From the NCBI GenBank assembly GCA_964023275.1, contig OZ029914.1, forward strand, positions 32,681,351-32,745,350: a stretch of 64,000 nt of DNA, in the 5' to 3' direction. The translations under genes were made by a program, and so were the position numbers. Source of the stretch: Norana najaformis (Eukaryota; Annelida; Clitellata; Crassiclitellata; Hormogastridae). The stretch's first letter is position 1. Each line of letters starts with the position of its first letter. A model generated the notes under the pieces. That model did no database searches and had not been told where the DNA came from. It worked only from the letters and a program-made list of their open reading frames with translations. This document shows positions 11,782-22,300 of this stretch, piece after piece.

Positions 11782-14700
11782 CTCTGTCCCATGATGCATC
11801 AGTTGCATCTCATGATCTGTGGGTGTGTAGTCAGAGGGTACTGTGTATGTAGCCGGCCTGTCTGCGGCACACATCTCGCATCCCGGTCGAGTTGGTAGAT
11901 TTATATAAGTGCACTGTTGGCAGGCCCATCCAACCTGTAATGAGGGGAATATCAAGCAGCGACATCAGTCATAAACCTTATTTTTATCTCAAACTCGAAA
12001 GATCATCCAAGTACATAAATTGTAAAATGTTGTAACACACCCTTGCGAAATGTTTTTACTAGAGGAGCGCATCGACTAAACTTCTAATCAAAATGAATTA
12101 CATATTAAAATCTTTAGTCTCCAATTACTTGCAGGAAATATAGAAATTAGTAATGTAATGTATAACTGAGAGTTTTAGTAACTTAATTAAACTACACAAA
12201 TGTAAAGTAAAAATAATCCTAAATTTTACAATATAATTAAAAATTTGGCAAAATTGTTTGCAATTTTAATAATGTATTTTAAGACAATGTTAAAACTTCA
12301 AGAATGTCTTCCTGTTCATAAGTTTCTGTAGGTTCTACTTCACATTAAACCAGCTGTGGAAACAGAATAGTTTGTTGCCATTTCCTGGTGTATGAGCTGT
12401 TCCGCATTTGTTCAATATTACGGCCAACCACGGTAATAAACACTCGCATGGCCCTGTTGTATCTGGCGTTCATAGATACCCTCTGGCCAAGACGTTAAAG
12501 GATACACCAAAGTATATCACTTAAGCTGCCCAAAATGTTGGTTTCTTTGTACAAGATGGACTACAATTTGTACTGCGGTATTTCAGCAATAACACCATCT
12601 TTGCACTGTATATATTCATAATTCAAGTCCGTTTGTAAAAATTAACAGCATTAAGATTTTTAATTAAATTACAGTTTTAACTAATAATCACTGTAATAAT
12701 GCATTAAATGCCCACCTCTAGTTTTTTACATTATAAATTAATACAGACAGAAATTCTATTTACTGCATAACTCTTAGTACTTGGGCTGACTTTTGACATT
12801 GCAAACCACCCTAGGAGTAGCCTGCTACTTACCATGCTATATAAATTGTCGTCATTACTTTACATTACAGTTACAATGAAAATAACATAAGTAGTGATAA
12901 TAAAAGTAATGTGCAGGTACAGCAAACACTTGATACACTACCTTTTTGGGGCCTGATGACAATAACACTGGAACAGGAGGAACTGTTTGTGGTTGGATTG
13001 GAATTCCTCCAGTTGGAGTCAGCACTGAAATGGGTGGAGTGGTATCTTCCAGTGAAGATGATCCACTCATGGGATCACGAATCTGAAGACCTAAAAACAA
13101 AGGCTAATATCATCAGGATGGAACTGCAGATCATAACCTCCTACTTTTCACTGTTCCCTATCTTCATGCAAAGCCAGTTTATATGCAGGATGGAAAAGCC
13201 TGGACCAAAAGGCCTTCCCAGGTGGCCTGTTGAACATCTTGAACCTGGTCTGCTCAGTAAAGACCTGCCGACAATGAAGGCTGCTCCTTAGACGACTCTT
13301 AGTCATCTATGAGTCTTCAATGTGCACCCTCATCAACCTTACCCTTAGGACTGCAAAGGCCTGCCAGAGGCCCATCACCCAGTGATTCAATGGGGCTTCT
13401 CGTAATCTTGGTCAAGAAATCAGAAGACTCAAGTGATTCTTCAAGTGAATGTGCAGTGCTGAGGACCATGCCACCTTGATCCATCACAAAAGACAAATGC
13501 ACAGCGCGTTAAAAGGAAAGCAGAGGCTCTTCTGGGAGACAGCGATAGAATGGGATGCAGACAAGCCTCGATGACTATTATCATTGTCACTGATATTATT
13601 ATTATTATAAACAGACCAGAAAATTATTTAAATCTCATAGAAGTTGTTATAATTATCAACAATATCATGAATGCAGCCGTTTGCACTTCTTTTGTGTGTA
13701 AACATGGCCCCGCTTGCATCTTTTGCTCATTTATATTATTTTCCTATGAAAAATACTTTAGTACTGATTTTATTTTGAGTAGTTTGCTTAATAAATGACT
13801 GTTTATAATATCTTACATTACATCATTAATCATACGAAATCAAAGCAGTTTGTCACAAACCCTGTGAATGTTTTGAATCTTTCGGTGTGATTAAGTAAAG
13901 AAACATAACAGCTCCACTGAAGTTGACTCCACACTCTGCCAATGTTTCTCCATCGCGAGCCAATCGCCTTCCAACAATCCACTTCTGAAGTTCAGGCAGA
14001 TACCCATGCTTCCGATACATCTGCAGCCATAAAATTTGCATTATTTAAGATCAGTTTCCTCTTGTTCAGACTGTCAGGAAATCGTTTTTAAAGTGTGTCC
14101 TGGATCTGAAAGCCAGCCACGGATTTTTAAAAACCGTAATAAGGTTTCAAACTATTTGAAATGTCTAAGGTTTGCATAGACTTCAAGGCCTGTACAAGGT
14201 TTCAGGCATGCTACAGAATTTAAAGATTGCCACAGCTTTCTAGAGTTGACAGATTTTAAGACCTGCCACCAACTACACTGGCACACATTTAAGACTTATC
14301 AAAATTTTTAAGGGATACAGATTTTGTCCTGGTTTTGCAGACTTACCACTAACTTCAGTGTTTCAAAAGTCATGGTTGGCCGAAGATTCATTGTGATATA
14401 ATTTTCCGTCGAAGCCAAGTCCTTGTTACAAACGTGGATTCTAACGCTGCAAAAGAAGACATATCTTCAATTAAACACAAAATTCATTCACAATTTTAAG
14501 CCAGCAACAGATAATAATTTTCCCCTACCTGGAGAAAGCAAGCGCTGAATGACCCTAAGCCTCAAAGCAAAAGATCTTAAATACAGAACTTGGTCGACGA
14601 CTGTGTAGATATGGAGATCTTCCTCATGTTACATTTTTGCAGAAGTGTTCTAACTGCCTTGAAAAGTCCAGGATATGAACCATGGAAGTCATTCTATGAA

Positions 14701-15349
14701 AGATGTTAAACAGGATAAGTCCAAATAACCTAGTCAACAAGCATACACTGGTACAATGTTATACAGCGTCGGTCCAACATTGTCCCAATGTGCAAGTAAT
14801 TGAGTAATGCACTTTTTTAACATGCCATATGTCCACTGACAGCGCAAGGAATCAAAGGAGTGCTGGTTGGGAATGGCGGTTACAACCACTGTAGCTGTTG
14901 TACCTTTTGTTGGATACGTTTTGACCTGGTAATCAAAACTAGGTCTTTCAACACTGGTCAAACCCTGTAACCAACATTTGTCCATTCAAAATGTTTTGCT
15001 AACAGGGGCCATATCTAACGTATTAGCATTGCAGACAATCCTATATAGGAATATAGTTACCATACCTTATCTCCTGCTCCACTGCCTTAAAATCTGAGTT
15101 CCTTTCCAGGCTGGCAGTGACTGACAGGCGCATGCTGGCAAGTAACTTTGCCACTTCCATGGCAAGTCGTTCGTTGCCCGAATGAATTGCCTTCTGGAGC
15201 TCCTCTGTCAACTCAACTGCTGACTGTTCCATTGACGGGCTTCCGTAGATGCGAATGCTAGGTCGACCAGTATGAGGCCAGTTGGGTCCGTCTAGTGTGT
15301 CAACATTCTCATACAAGAAACTGTCCGGATCTGATTCTGCATCGATCAT
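11782..15349 (-). CDS. RBCK1: HOIL-1 (RBCK1)-like UBL + NZF protein; no RBR exons found
   Basis: Five coding exons on the minus strand: 15349-15066, 14446-14347, 14020-13861, 13090-12942 and 11934-11782. They sum to 846 bases (282 codons) with consistent phases and GT-AG boundaries. The ATG lies 4 bases inside an exon after TTTTAG, so a 5' UTR exon lies upstream. Residues about 50-95 form a helical segment (AVELTEELQKAIHSGN), 95-180 a ubiquitin-like domain with LQKWIVGRRLARDGETLAEC, and 232-265 an NZF finger (GWACQQCTYINLPTRPGCEMC). The stretch after the finger (RPATYTVPSDYTP) resembles HOIL-1 rather than SHARPIN, which ends near there. Both are LUBAC subunits; the UBL binds HOIP and the NZF binds ubiquitin. 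The RBR was not found down to RPS28. Read-through of the last donor adds 11 codons before a stop. Confidence 0.85.
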
Positions 15350-16004
15350 GATCTAAAATTATGTTAACAATAACTGCAGACAAACATAACGAAATGTATC
15401 ATCCTTCCTAAAGAAGTGCAATGCATCATTGCGGTTTTTAAAAGCATGATCTTATTTGTTTTGAAGATTTCCTATGAGTAACAAGCCAACTATGCTCTTC
15501 TAGCAATTTCTGCATAAGCCTTTCATTCAAAACTGAAAACATTACTTTATGTCAAAAATTCTATCCTGATTCCATCTTTCCTCATCTTTTTCGCCCTTCC
15601 AATTCCAATAAATATGCCCCGTAGCCTTCTGTCTACCACCCAAGCCTCAATAAATTTTGTTTTTGAGCACGAGCCAGAGACGGAGATAACGAATTTCGCA
15701 AATGCGTAGTATCGATTGAACTAAATCACCTGCATTAACAAAGAGCTGATGATGAATTAAATACAGAGTTAACGTAAAACAAATATTAAAAGGCTGACAG
15801 GCCTAGAAGTCCCACGGATATGTCATATAGGATTTTACAACTTGAGACCAAAATTACCCTGCATCATTTACACCTTCCGGTTCTTGGCTCCTTGCCCAAT
15901 ATGTAAATATATGGTGGCTTAAAACGGCTAATACTTCGGCCTCTCTATTTGGACTCATCTCTATGGTGGACGGTAATGAAAATTATGTATTATTTCTAAA
16001 TGTA

Positions 16005-16300
16005 AATATACAGTTTTCTATAGCTACCGCATGGCCTCCACTCTGCTAATTTTTCAGTGAATTTATCTGTTGAGATCCTTTACCACCGCTGCCCGTCTGA
16101 ATGGGCACCACGCCATTTAAGGGCCCCGTGTAATATCCGTGCTAACCCTATATTCAAATATCTGGAATATGCCACAATTGGGTTGTGAACCGGCATCCTT
16201 ACGCACAGAAGCCTTGACGTACGCTTTAACCAAAGTAGCTAACCAAGCCAGCTTTATCACTCAGTCGTTATAGAAAACGTGTACATTTATGCCTACATTT
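16005..16300 (-). repeat. tRNA-like SINE, family with TATAGCGACCG end, copy B
   Basis: On the minus strand it starts TTGGTTAGCTACTTTGGTTA, with TAGCTACTTTGG resembling a tRNA box A and a later GGTTCACAACCC resembling box B. It ends with a conserved segment that on + reads TTTTCTATAGCTACCGCATGG. It matches copy A at 8.1 kb over most of its length. It lies upstream of the RBCK1-like gene. Confidence 0.55.
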
Positions 16301-16539
16301 GTTTTACGTTTACCCTTACTAGTAATTATACTATGATTTATAAATGTTTTCCACTTATCTGAAGGGAACCTTCACGATCGTCGTACTGAATATTTGCCTG
16401 CTACTGCACCGGGAACTAGGTTATCTGTGATACGGCTTTTGCATGCACTGAGATATCTTTCAATTTACATTACAGGCCTGGTTCTCCACATTGGTTAGCA
16501 TGGCATATCAATCGTGGCTGTATTGAGAGGCGTGAATCT

Positions 16540-16790
16540 TGGGCTACGGGCAGAGGTGATGGAGGATCTCACCTGATACATTCATTGGTCAAAGACACAC
16601 GGTCGCTATATAAAAGCATATACATTTACATTTTGCGTTTAGCACGATCTGTATACGGGGATCTTAAATGGCGTGGCACCCAGTCAACTGGGCAGCTGTG
16701 ATGGAGGATCTCACCTGATACAGTCATTGAAATATGAGCAGAGTCGAGGCCATACGGTCGCTATAGAAGAACATATACCTGTCATTTGCT
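16540..16790 (+). repeat. Two partial copies of the TATAGCGACCG repeat, inverted relative to copy B
   Basis: Two segments (about 16545-16620 and 16685-16775) both contain GTGATGGAGGATCTCACCTG, then GATACA(T/G)TCATTG and CGGTCGCTATA. The second CATACGGTCGCTATAGAAGA is the reverse complement of the family end seen at 8142 and 16010. Together with copy B they form an inverted arrangement spanning about 0.8 kb. The open frame 16673-17062 overlaps this repeat and is not considered a gene. Confidence 0.5.
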
Positions 16791-19342
16791 TCAGTCGAAC
16801 AGAGAACATTTTACTTTACGGTGATTATGCATTCATACTCGTGAAGTATAAATGTGTCAGAGCAATAAACGTGTGTTCTGAAGACAAAGGGAATCGTTGT
16901 ATTCTTGTAACTATGAATGTTAATAGAAATCCCCCAAATATCTCTGCGCCACACAAAATCCACATCAGGGAGACCAGCTTATTTACCTGTAATATATCAA
17001 ACCAATTAGCACAATCTGTTTTAAACGCATTATCGCCTCAACAGCCTTTTGCAATGTGTTGACAGCAAACAGTCAATCGTATGATGACTTCATTGTTTTA
17101 ACTTTACATACGTCATTGGGTGTAGAGGCTCTATAAATAAATTTGTAGTCTCGTTCAAAGCAACACGGTCATAGCAGAACGGGGGGTTAAAAGCAGGTGC
17201 GACGGGAAGGAGTATCGTAGAGGTGTGTTATAGCTTAGTTGAGTTTGTAGAAATGAATAGCAGTACCGTATTGTGTGAACGTTGGATGTAAAAAAGCTTT
17301 CGTGTCGCTAGTTATCAGGCTATTCGTCTTTCGTAAGATAAAAATACAATTCTTGTGAGCACTTGGTATTTAGAAGTTTAACGTGATCGCTATTCAACTC
17401 TTTGTGCAACTCGCAATTCAAGTTGACACGGCATTAAACTTTCTGGTATATTTCGCGTTACCCTTGATTTTTTTATCCGACTGGTATTCACATGGGCGTA
17501 GAATAAGTGCTTGTTAACTGGTTTCTAAAACTGCTCTATTATGGGGGAAAAGATAGAAATGCTTTCAGTTTGGCATGTGGTGTTTTTGCATTTAAGTCTG
17601 CGTGGTTCATTACGGAGTGCAGTATACTGTCACACAACTATTGGCAATCGAAACCCTATTGCGGTTCTGATGTCTGATGAAATGCCAGACGTGAACCAAA
17701 GGTGCTTCAAAGCCGAAAAACAAACATTCCAGGCCAGTGTGTGAAGAAGTCTTTGCAAAAGCGGATCATCGTGGATTTGTCCAGATAGCAACAGATGCAA
17801 AATAATACTATACATTAGGCCTACAATATATCACAGTCTGAACAGTTCGAAAAAATGCTGTGCAATGTAGTATTTTAGCCTACAATACAAAGTAAACAGT
17901 ACTGTGTATTTACATTTTACAGTAAAGCACAATACCATGCAATCAACTTTAATGGGGCAGGTTTGCCTTTTACGAAATCATATAATTATAAATTCAGTTT
18001 TAAAGGATGCTGTAGATATTAGATGTATTAAATGACATTTTGTGTTTTTTACAATTTAATTAACCATGCAGAAGGTAATCCAACTGAAGCATGGTAATAT
18101 GGTTTAAAGGGTTAAAGTCTAATTTGCAATGTAATACGTTGATTTTTCGGCAGTTGTTGATTTTTCGGCAGTTGCGGTTGTGGTTTCTCAACCAGCATTT
18201 ACCAATGTGTGGCAAAACCATTATAGACCACTATATGCCTACACGCTGAGCCATATAGGCTTATACAGTATTGTGTATCAGAGTTGAGGGAGGCACTGTG
18301 ATGTTGGCAGATGATCTTGGCTGTATTGGGATGGTGATGGTAGTGACAAAGATTGTGATAGCAGATACAAGGTTGGTAACAGTGGTGGGGTTTGACTTGG
18401 TGATGATGGATATACAGTAGTTGTCTGACTGCCTGTCTGACTCTTTGATCTTGACCTGGAACTGAACCCTTCTTGCCTATCGATTTTGTTTTGACTGAAT
18501 ACCTGTGAATAAGCTGGTTCCTGTGACTTAGCTTTTGTTAGGCACTGTAGAAATCTTGAGCTTACGATTACAATGTGTTAAAACAGACGAGTTAAATTGA
18601 TATTGAGTTATAGTATGTCTGTACCATTATTACCATATGATGCTGTTAAACTTTAGAATCATAAAGTTATTATAATGTTTGGTCTATCTGTTAAACAATA
18701 AAATTGTTAGTATTCATAATTGTATAATTATTAATAATAAGGACATTAATATTATATATTGGGCATTGCTTTCAAAATGACCATCAAAATGACCAAATTG
18801 GTGATGCAAGTACAGTGACATTAAATAGCATTGACCCCAAATTATACATGGATGAGTGACCATCTGTGGGATACCATGCCATCTGTGTTCACTCAACCGT
18901 CCTTTCTTTTGGGATTTGGGATCAGTCAGTGACTACCAACACAAGTTGTAAGATTAAAAAGATGGCTGTGTTTGGATTGGGATGGTCATGTATGTATCCC
19001 CGCTAAATGATTGTTTGACCTCAAAACCACTCTTCCAAGGAGTTTCTGTAGAAACTTGTAAACAAATGTATTAAATTTACATGTTATAATTTTAGTGTGC
19101 CATAGGGTACTTTTTAGACTCTTTTGAAATCAGAATATGAAAACATCATCAAACAAACCAGTATGCTTATTAGTTAAGAAATGACTTTGGATTAGTTTGG
19201 TATTCTTTAGAGCTAACTGTATGTTGCTCATACAAGAATGTAAAGCTTCACCTATGAGCAAAAACACCACATTTGAAATTCACTTACCTGCTTTGTTTTA
19301 TTTAGAGCATTTGCTTGACTGGATCAACAGATCAAGGGAGGG
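16791..19342. other. Intergenic region / probable MTSS1 5' UTR and promoter area
   Basis: About 2.5 kb lies between the head-to-head RBCK1-like (-) and MTSS1 (+) genes. The coding start of MTSS1 at 19343 follows a possible acceptor (TTTATTTAG at 19298-19306), so untranslated exons may lie here, for example in the more CpG-rich stretch 17150-17320. One ATTACG-tailed repeat is at 18417-18574. No protein gene is supported; the short frames at 17541-17815 show no family signature. Confidence 0.35.
18417..18574 (+). repeat. ATTACG-tailed interspersed repeat (SINE or LINE tail)
   Basis: Contains GTTGTCTGACTGCCTG, TCTTGACCTGGAACTGAACC, GCCTATCGATTTTGTTTTGA and GTGAATAAGCTGGT, and ends GCACTGTAGAAATCTTGAG followed by TTACGATTACAAT. 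It matches 27577-27812 closely and 63505-63603 in its 3' half; 59097, 61737 and 8432 are minus-strand copies. The short ATTACG tail instead of poly(A) is like CR1/L2-mobilised elements. Confidence 0.65.
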
Positions 19343-22300
19343 ATGGACAAGGATTCAAACGAACTTGGAATACTTTTCCAGCAGATTGTTTCTGACATTA
19401 AGGTAAGTTTTAACTCAGCTTGTATATATAAATCTTTTTGATTGATAAAGTCTTTAATTGGTTAAAGTAAAAATTTAACAAAATGTAAACCTATGCTGTG
19501 GCTAATTTTTCTTAACTTTTGACAGCACGATTGAGTGTTTAACTTGGTAAGTGTCTTGTTTAAATAGGGCAGGTGTTCTGGGTTGTGGAGTCAATGCCCT
19601 GTTAGTTATTGTAAATAGGTCATGGTAGAATCAGTGGTTTGAGACTGAGTCATTTCAGATACTTAGATTCTTGTTAAAGGAAACAGACACAGTGGCTTAT
19701 TACTGGATATTACTGGTTTATTATTACTAATGCAACTGTTAGTGATTTAAACGCAACATAATGCCATCACAGCAGGTTATTTCTAAGTTTCTGTTCTTTG
19801 TTAGTTTAAAATGGTTAAGAGTTAACGCTTGATGGGAAGCCTTAGTTTTTGACCAATTCTTGGTTGTTGAGGTCTGCCATGAAATTGATATTGTTCAAAC
19901 TTTATCTGTTTACCTGGATGTGTAACCAAATACTTGTTGGTGTGATGTTTATGTGATAGTTGATAAGCATCAGGTTCATCACCAGATTCTTGTGATTCTT
20001 TCTTATGTGTGCATGATACCACTTCATCACAATTCTCAAAAGTACTTGAAGAGAAATTTGTAAATAAATTGTATCAAATTAACTTTTTATTCAGTTTTGT
20101 AGGTATTATTCTAGAAACTTAAGCATTGCATTAAACATGTTACATCATAATGTAGTTTGACTAAACTTTAAAATTTCAACGTTCGTGTTTTCAAGCATCA
20201 TGGGAAGATTCGATCAGTTGTTGTGCTTAAGTGTTTTGAGTAGGATGTGCAGACAACTTCTCTTAAATATTCTGGTTAATGCTATAAACAATATTTAAGA
20301 TAATAGAAACTTTGATGACATGTTTGACATGAGTTCTGCATTGGGCCACAGACTGTTTGCTTGCTTAAGAACAGGTGGCTGACTGGTCACTGAATGACTT
20401 GACACAGGGATGGCTGTTCTAACACACCTCCTTGAGTGGCACATGTGTGACTGTTCTAAAACACCCCCTTGAGTGGCTGTGCTACATACTATGCTCTGTC
20501 TCTATGCTACATACCTGCTTTACATCCTACACTGCTGTTTGCCTGAGCTGAAATATCTGGTTTTCTCTGCTTGGTATGTGTTAGCTTAAAACATTGAATG
20601 GTGACCAAACACAGTACAGTAGAAGACAAGTAGTATTAACTTACCATTTTCAGTTGGCTTATCCACCCCAGGCTGCCTTTCTGTCTCAGCAGACTGGCTT
20701 TCAGCAATTGACCTGGCTATGGTTTGGTTTTGGTGTGCCATCTTTTGATGTTTTGTGCATTAGACGCCAGCATTTTGGAAGTTGCAAATTTTTAATTATT
20801 AGTTGTCTTCTTTTTTTGGATGGATTAATTTTCATGACTTATTCTGATGTTAAGCCCCCTAGAAAAGTGTGACTTACGAAATGACCTTGAAGTGGATTCG
20901 TTCATTCGTCCATCCATTCATCCATTCATTTATCCATCCATCCATCCATCCAGTCAGATCATTTATACAACACCTCTTCAGTTCAGAGACACTATTTAGA
21001 GACACTTCCAGCCCAAACTCCAGCAAAAGAGAACAACATTCAAGTGTTGGTGATAGGTAACTGTAGCATTTCAGACATTTCCAGAAGGACATGAAGATCC
21101 AAAGGTGGGCTGTTCCAGGTACATGGTCCTGCCACTGAAAAGGCATGATGATGCATTGTCAAAAAAACATGCAAAAGGAACAAAAAGATCAAAATCACAA
21201 AGAAGTCATACTTCACCGCATAAACCACATGTGTATAAGGTGAAGTATGAAATTCTGAAGGGCATTTTGAAGTGACTATTTGATTTATGGAGCATGTCCT
21301 TGTGTACTCCTATTAAACAGGAAAAGGCAAGCATAATATTAAGTCATCTTTTAAATGCTGTTATTAATATGTTGCCATCTCCTGAGTGTTGTGGAGGCTC
21401 TGACAGGTATTCAGAAAGAAAGGCTCATCACAATGAAGTTCCTGTTATTAACTGTGTGTGCTCACTCAGGTGTTGACATTTTGCTCTGCCACCTCCTCCT
21501 CCTCCTTTGCTTCTTCTCCTCCTCTTCTCTCCCTCCCTCTGCTTCTCCTACCTCTTGGCTTCTTGTGAGGCTTGTTGCGGCAGGGCAGGGTTTTCTGTGT
21601 TGGTGTATGATTTATGAACCATGTACTTAAAGGAGAAGTTAATTAATCTGACAAATAATAACCTTAGAATGTATACACAGCCTCAAGTGTAGGATTGAAA
21701 CAGGTCTAAAGGCAAATAGGATTGGCCAGTTGTGACTAGAGTAGGTCCAGGTCTAGAATAATTTTACTAGACCTCAAAGTATGAAATAAGCCAGGCTGAG
21801 GTTGGCCATTTGGACTGAGATTGGCCATTTGGGCTGAGGTTGGCCATTTGGGCTGAGGTTGGCCATTTGGACTGAGGTTGACCATTTGGGCTGAGGTTGG
21901 CCATTTGGGCTGATAATGGCCATTTGGGCTGAGAATGGCCATTTGGGCTGAGAATGGCCATTTGGGCTGATAATGGCCATTTGGGCTGAGAATGGCCATT
22001 TGGGCTGAGAATGGCCATTTGGACTGAGGTTGGCCATTTGGGCTGAGAATGGCCTGTTGGATGAACTAATTATACGTTTGGCAAACTGAAGTTTTGTTAA
22101 CTGGGTTGGTTTGAGTGGAGGGGTGTCTAAATAGTGGCTTTGTAAAAGCGTAACGTGATTCACATAGAAACAAGACATAGACGTCAAGCGTAGACAAAAC
22201 CAGCGAACAGCCTCTCAAGAAGAAACGCACAAATCCACCAACAGATGGTGACAAAAAACGGCTCAAAGAGAGCCAAAGCGGCAGAATGACTCAGAAGAAC

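Noticed and set aside
16673-17062. 129-codon open frame on +
   Set aside because: Its first third overlaps the TATAGCGACCG repeat; no domain or splice evidence, and codon content looks random.
21736-22187. Three minus-strand open frames of SPNGQPQPKWP-type repeats
   Set aside because: They follow from the 19 bp tandem repeat; no conserved start or flanking coding sequence.
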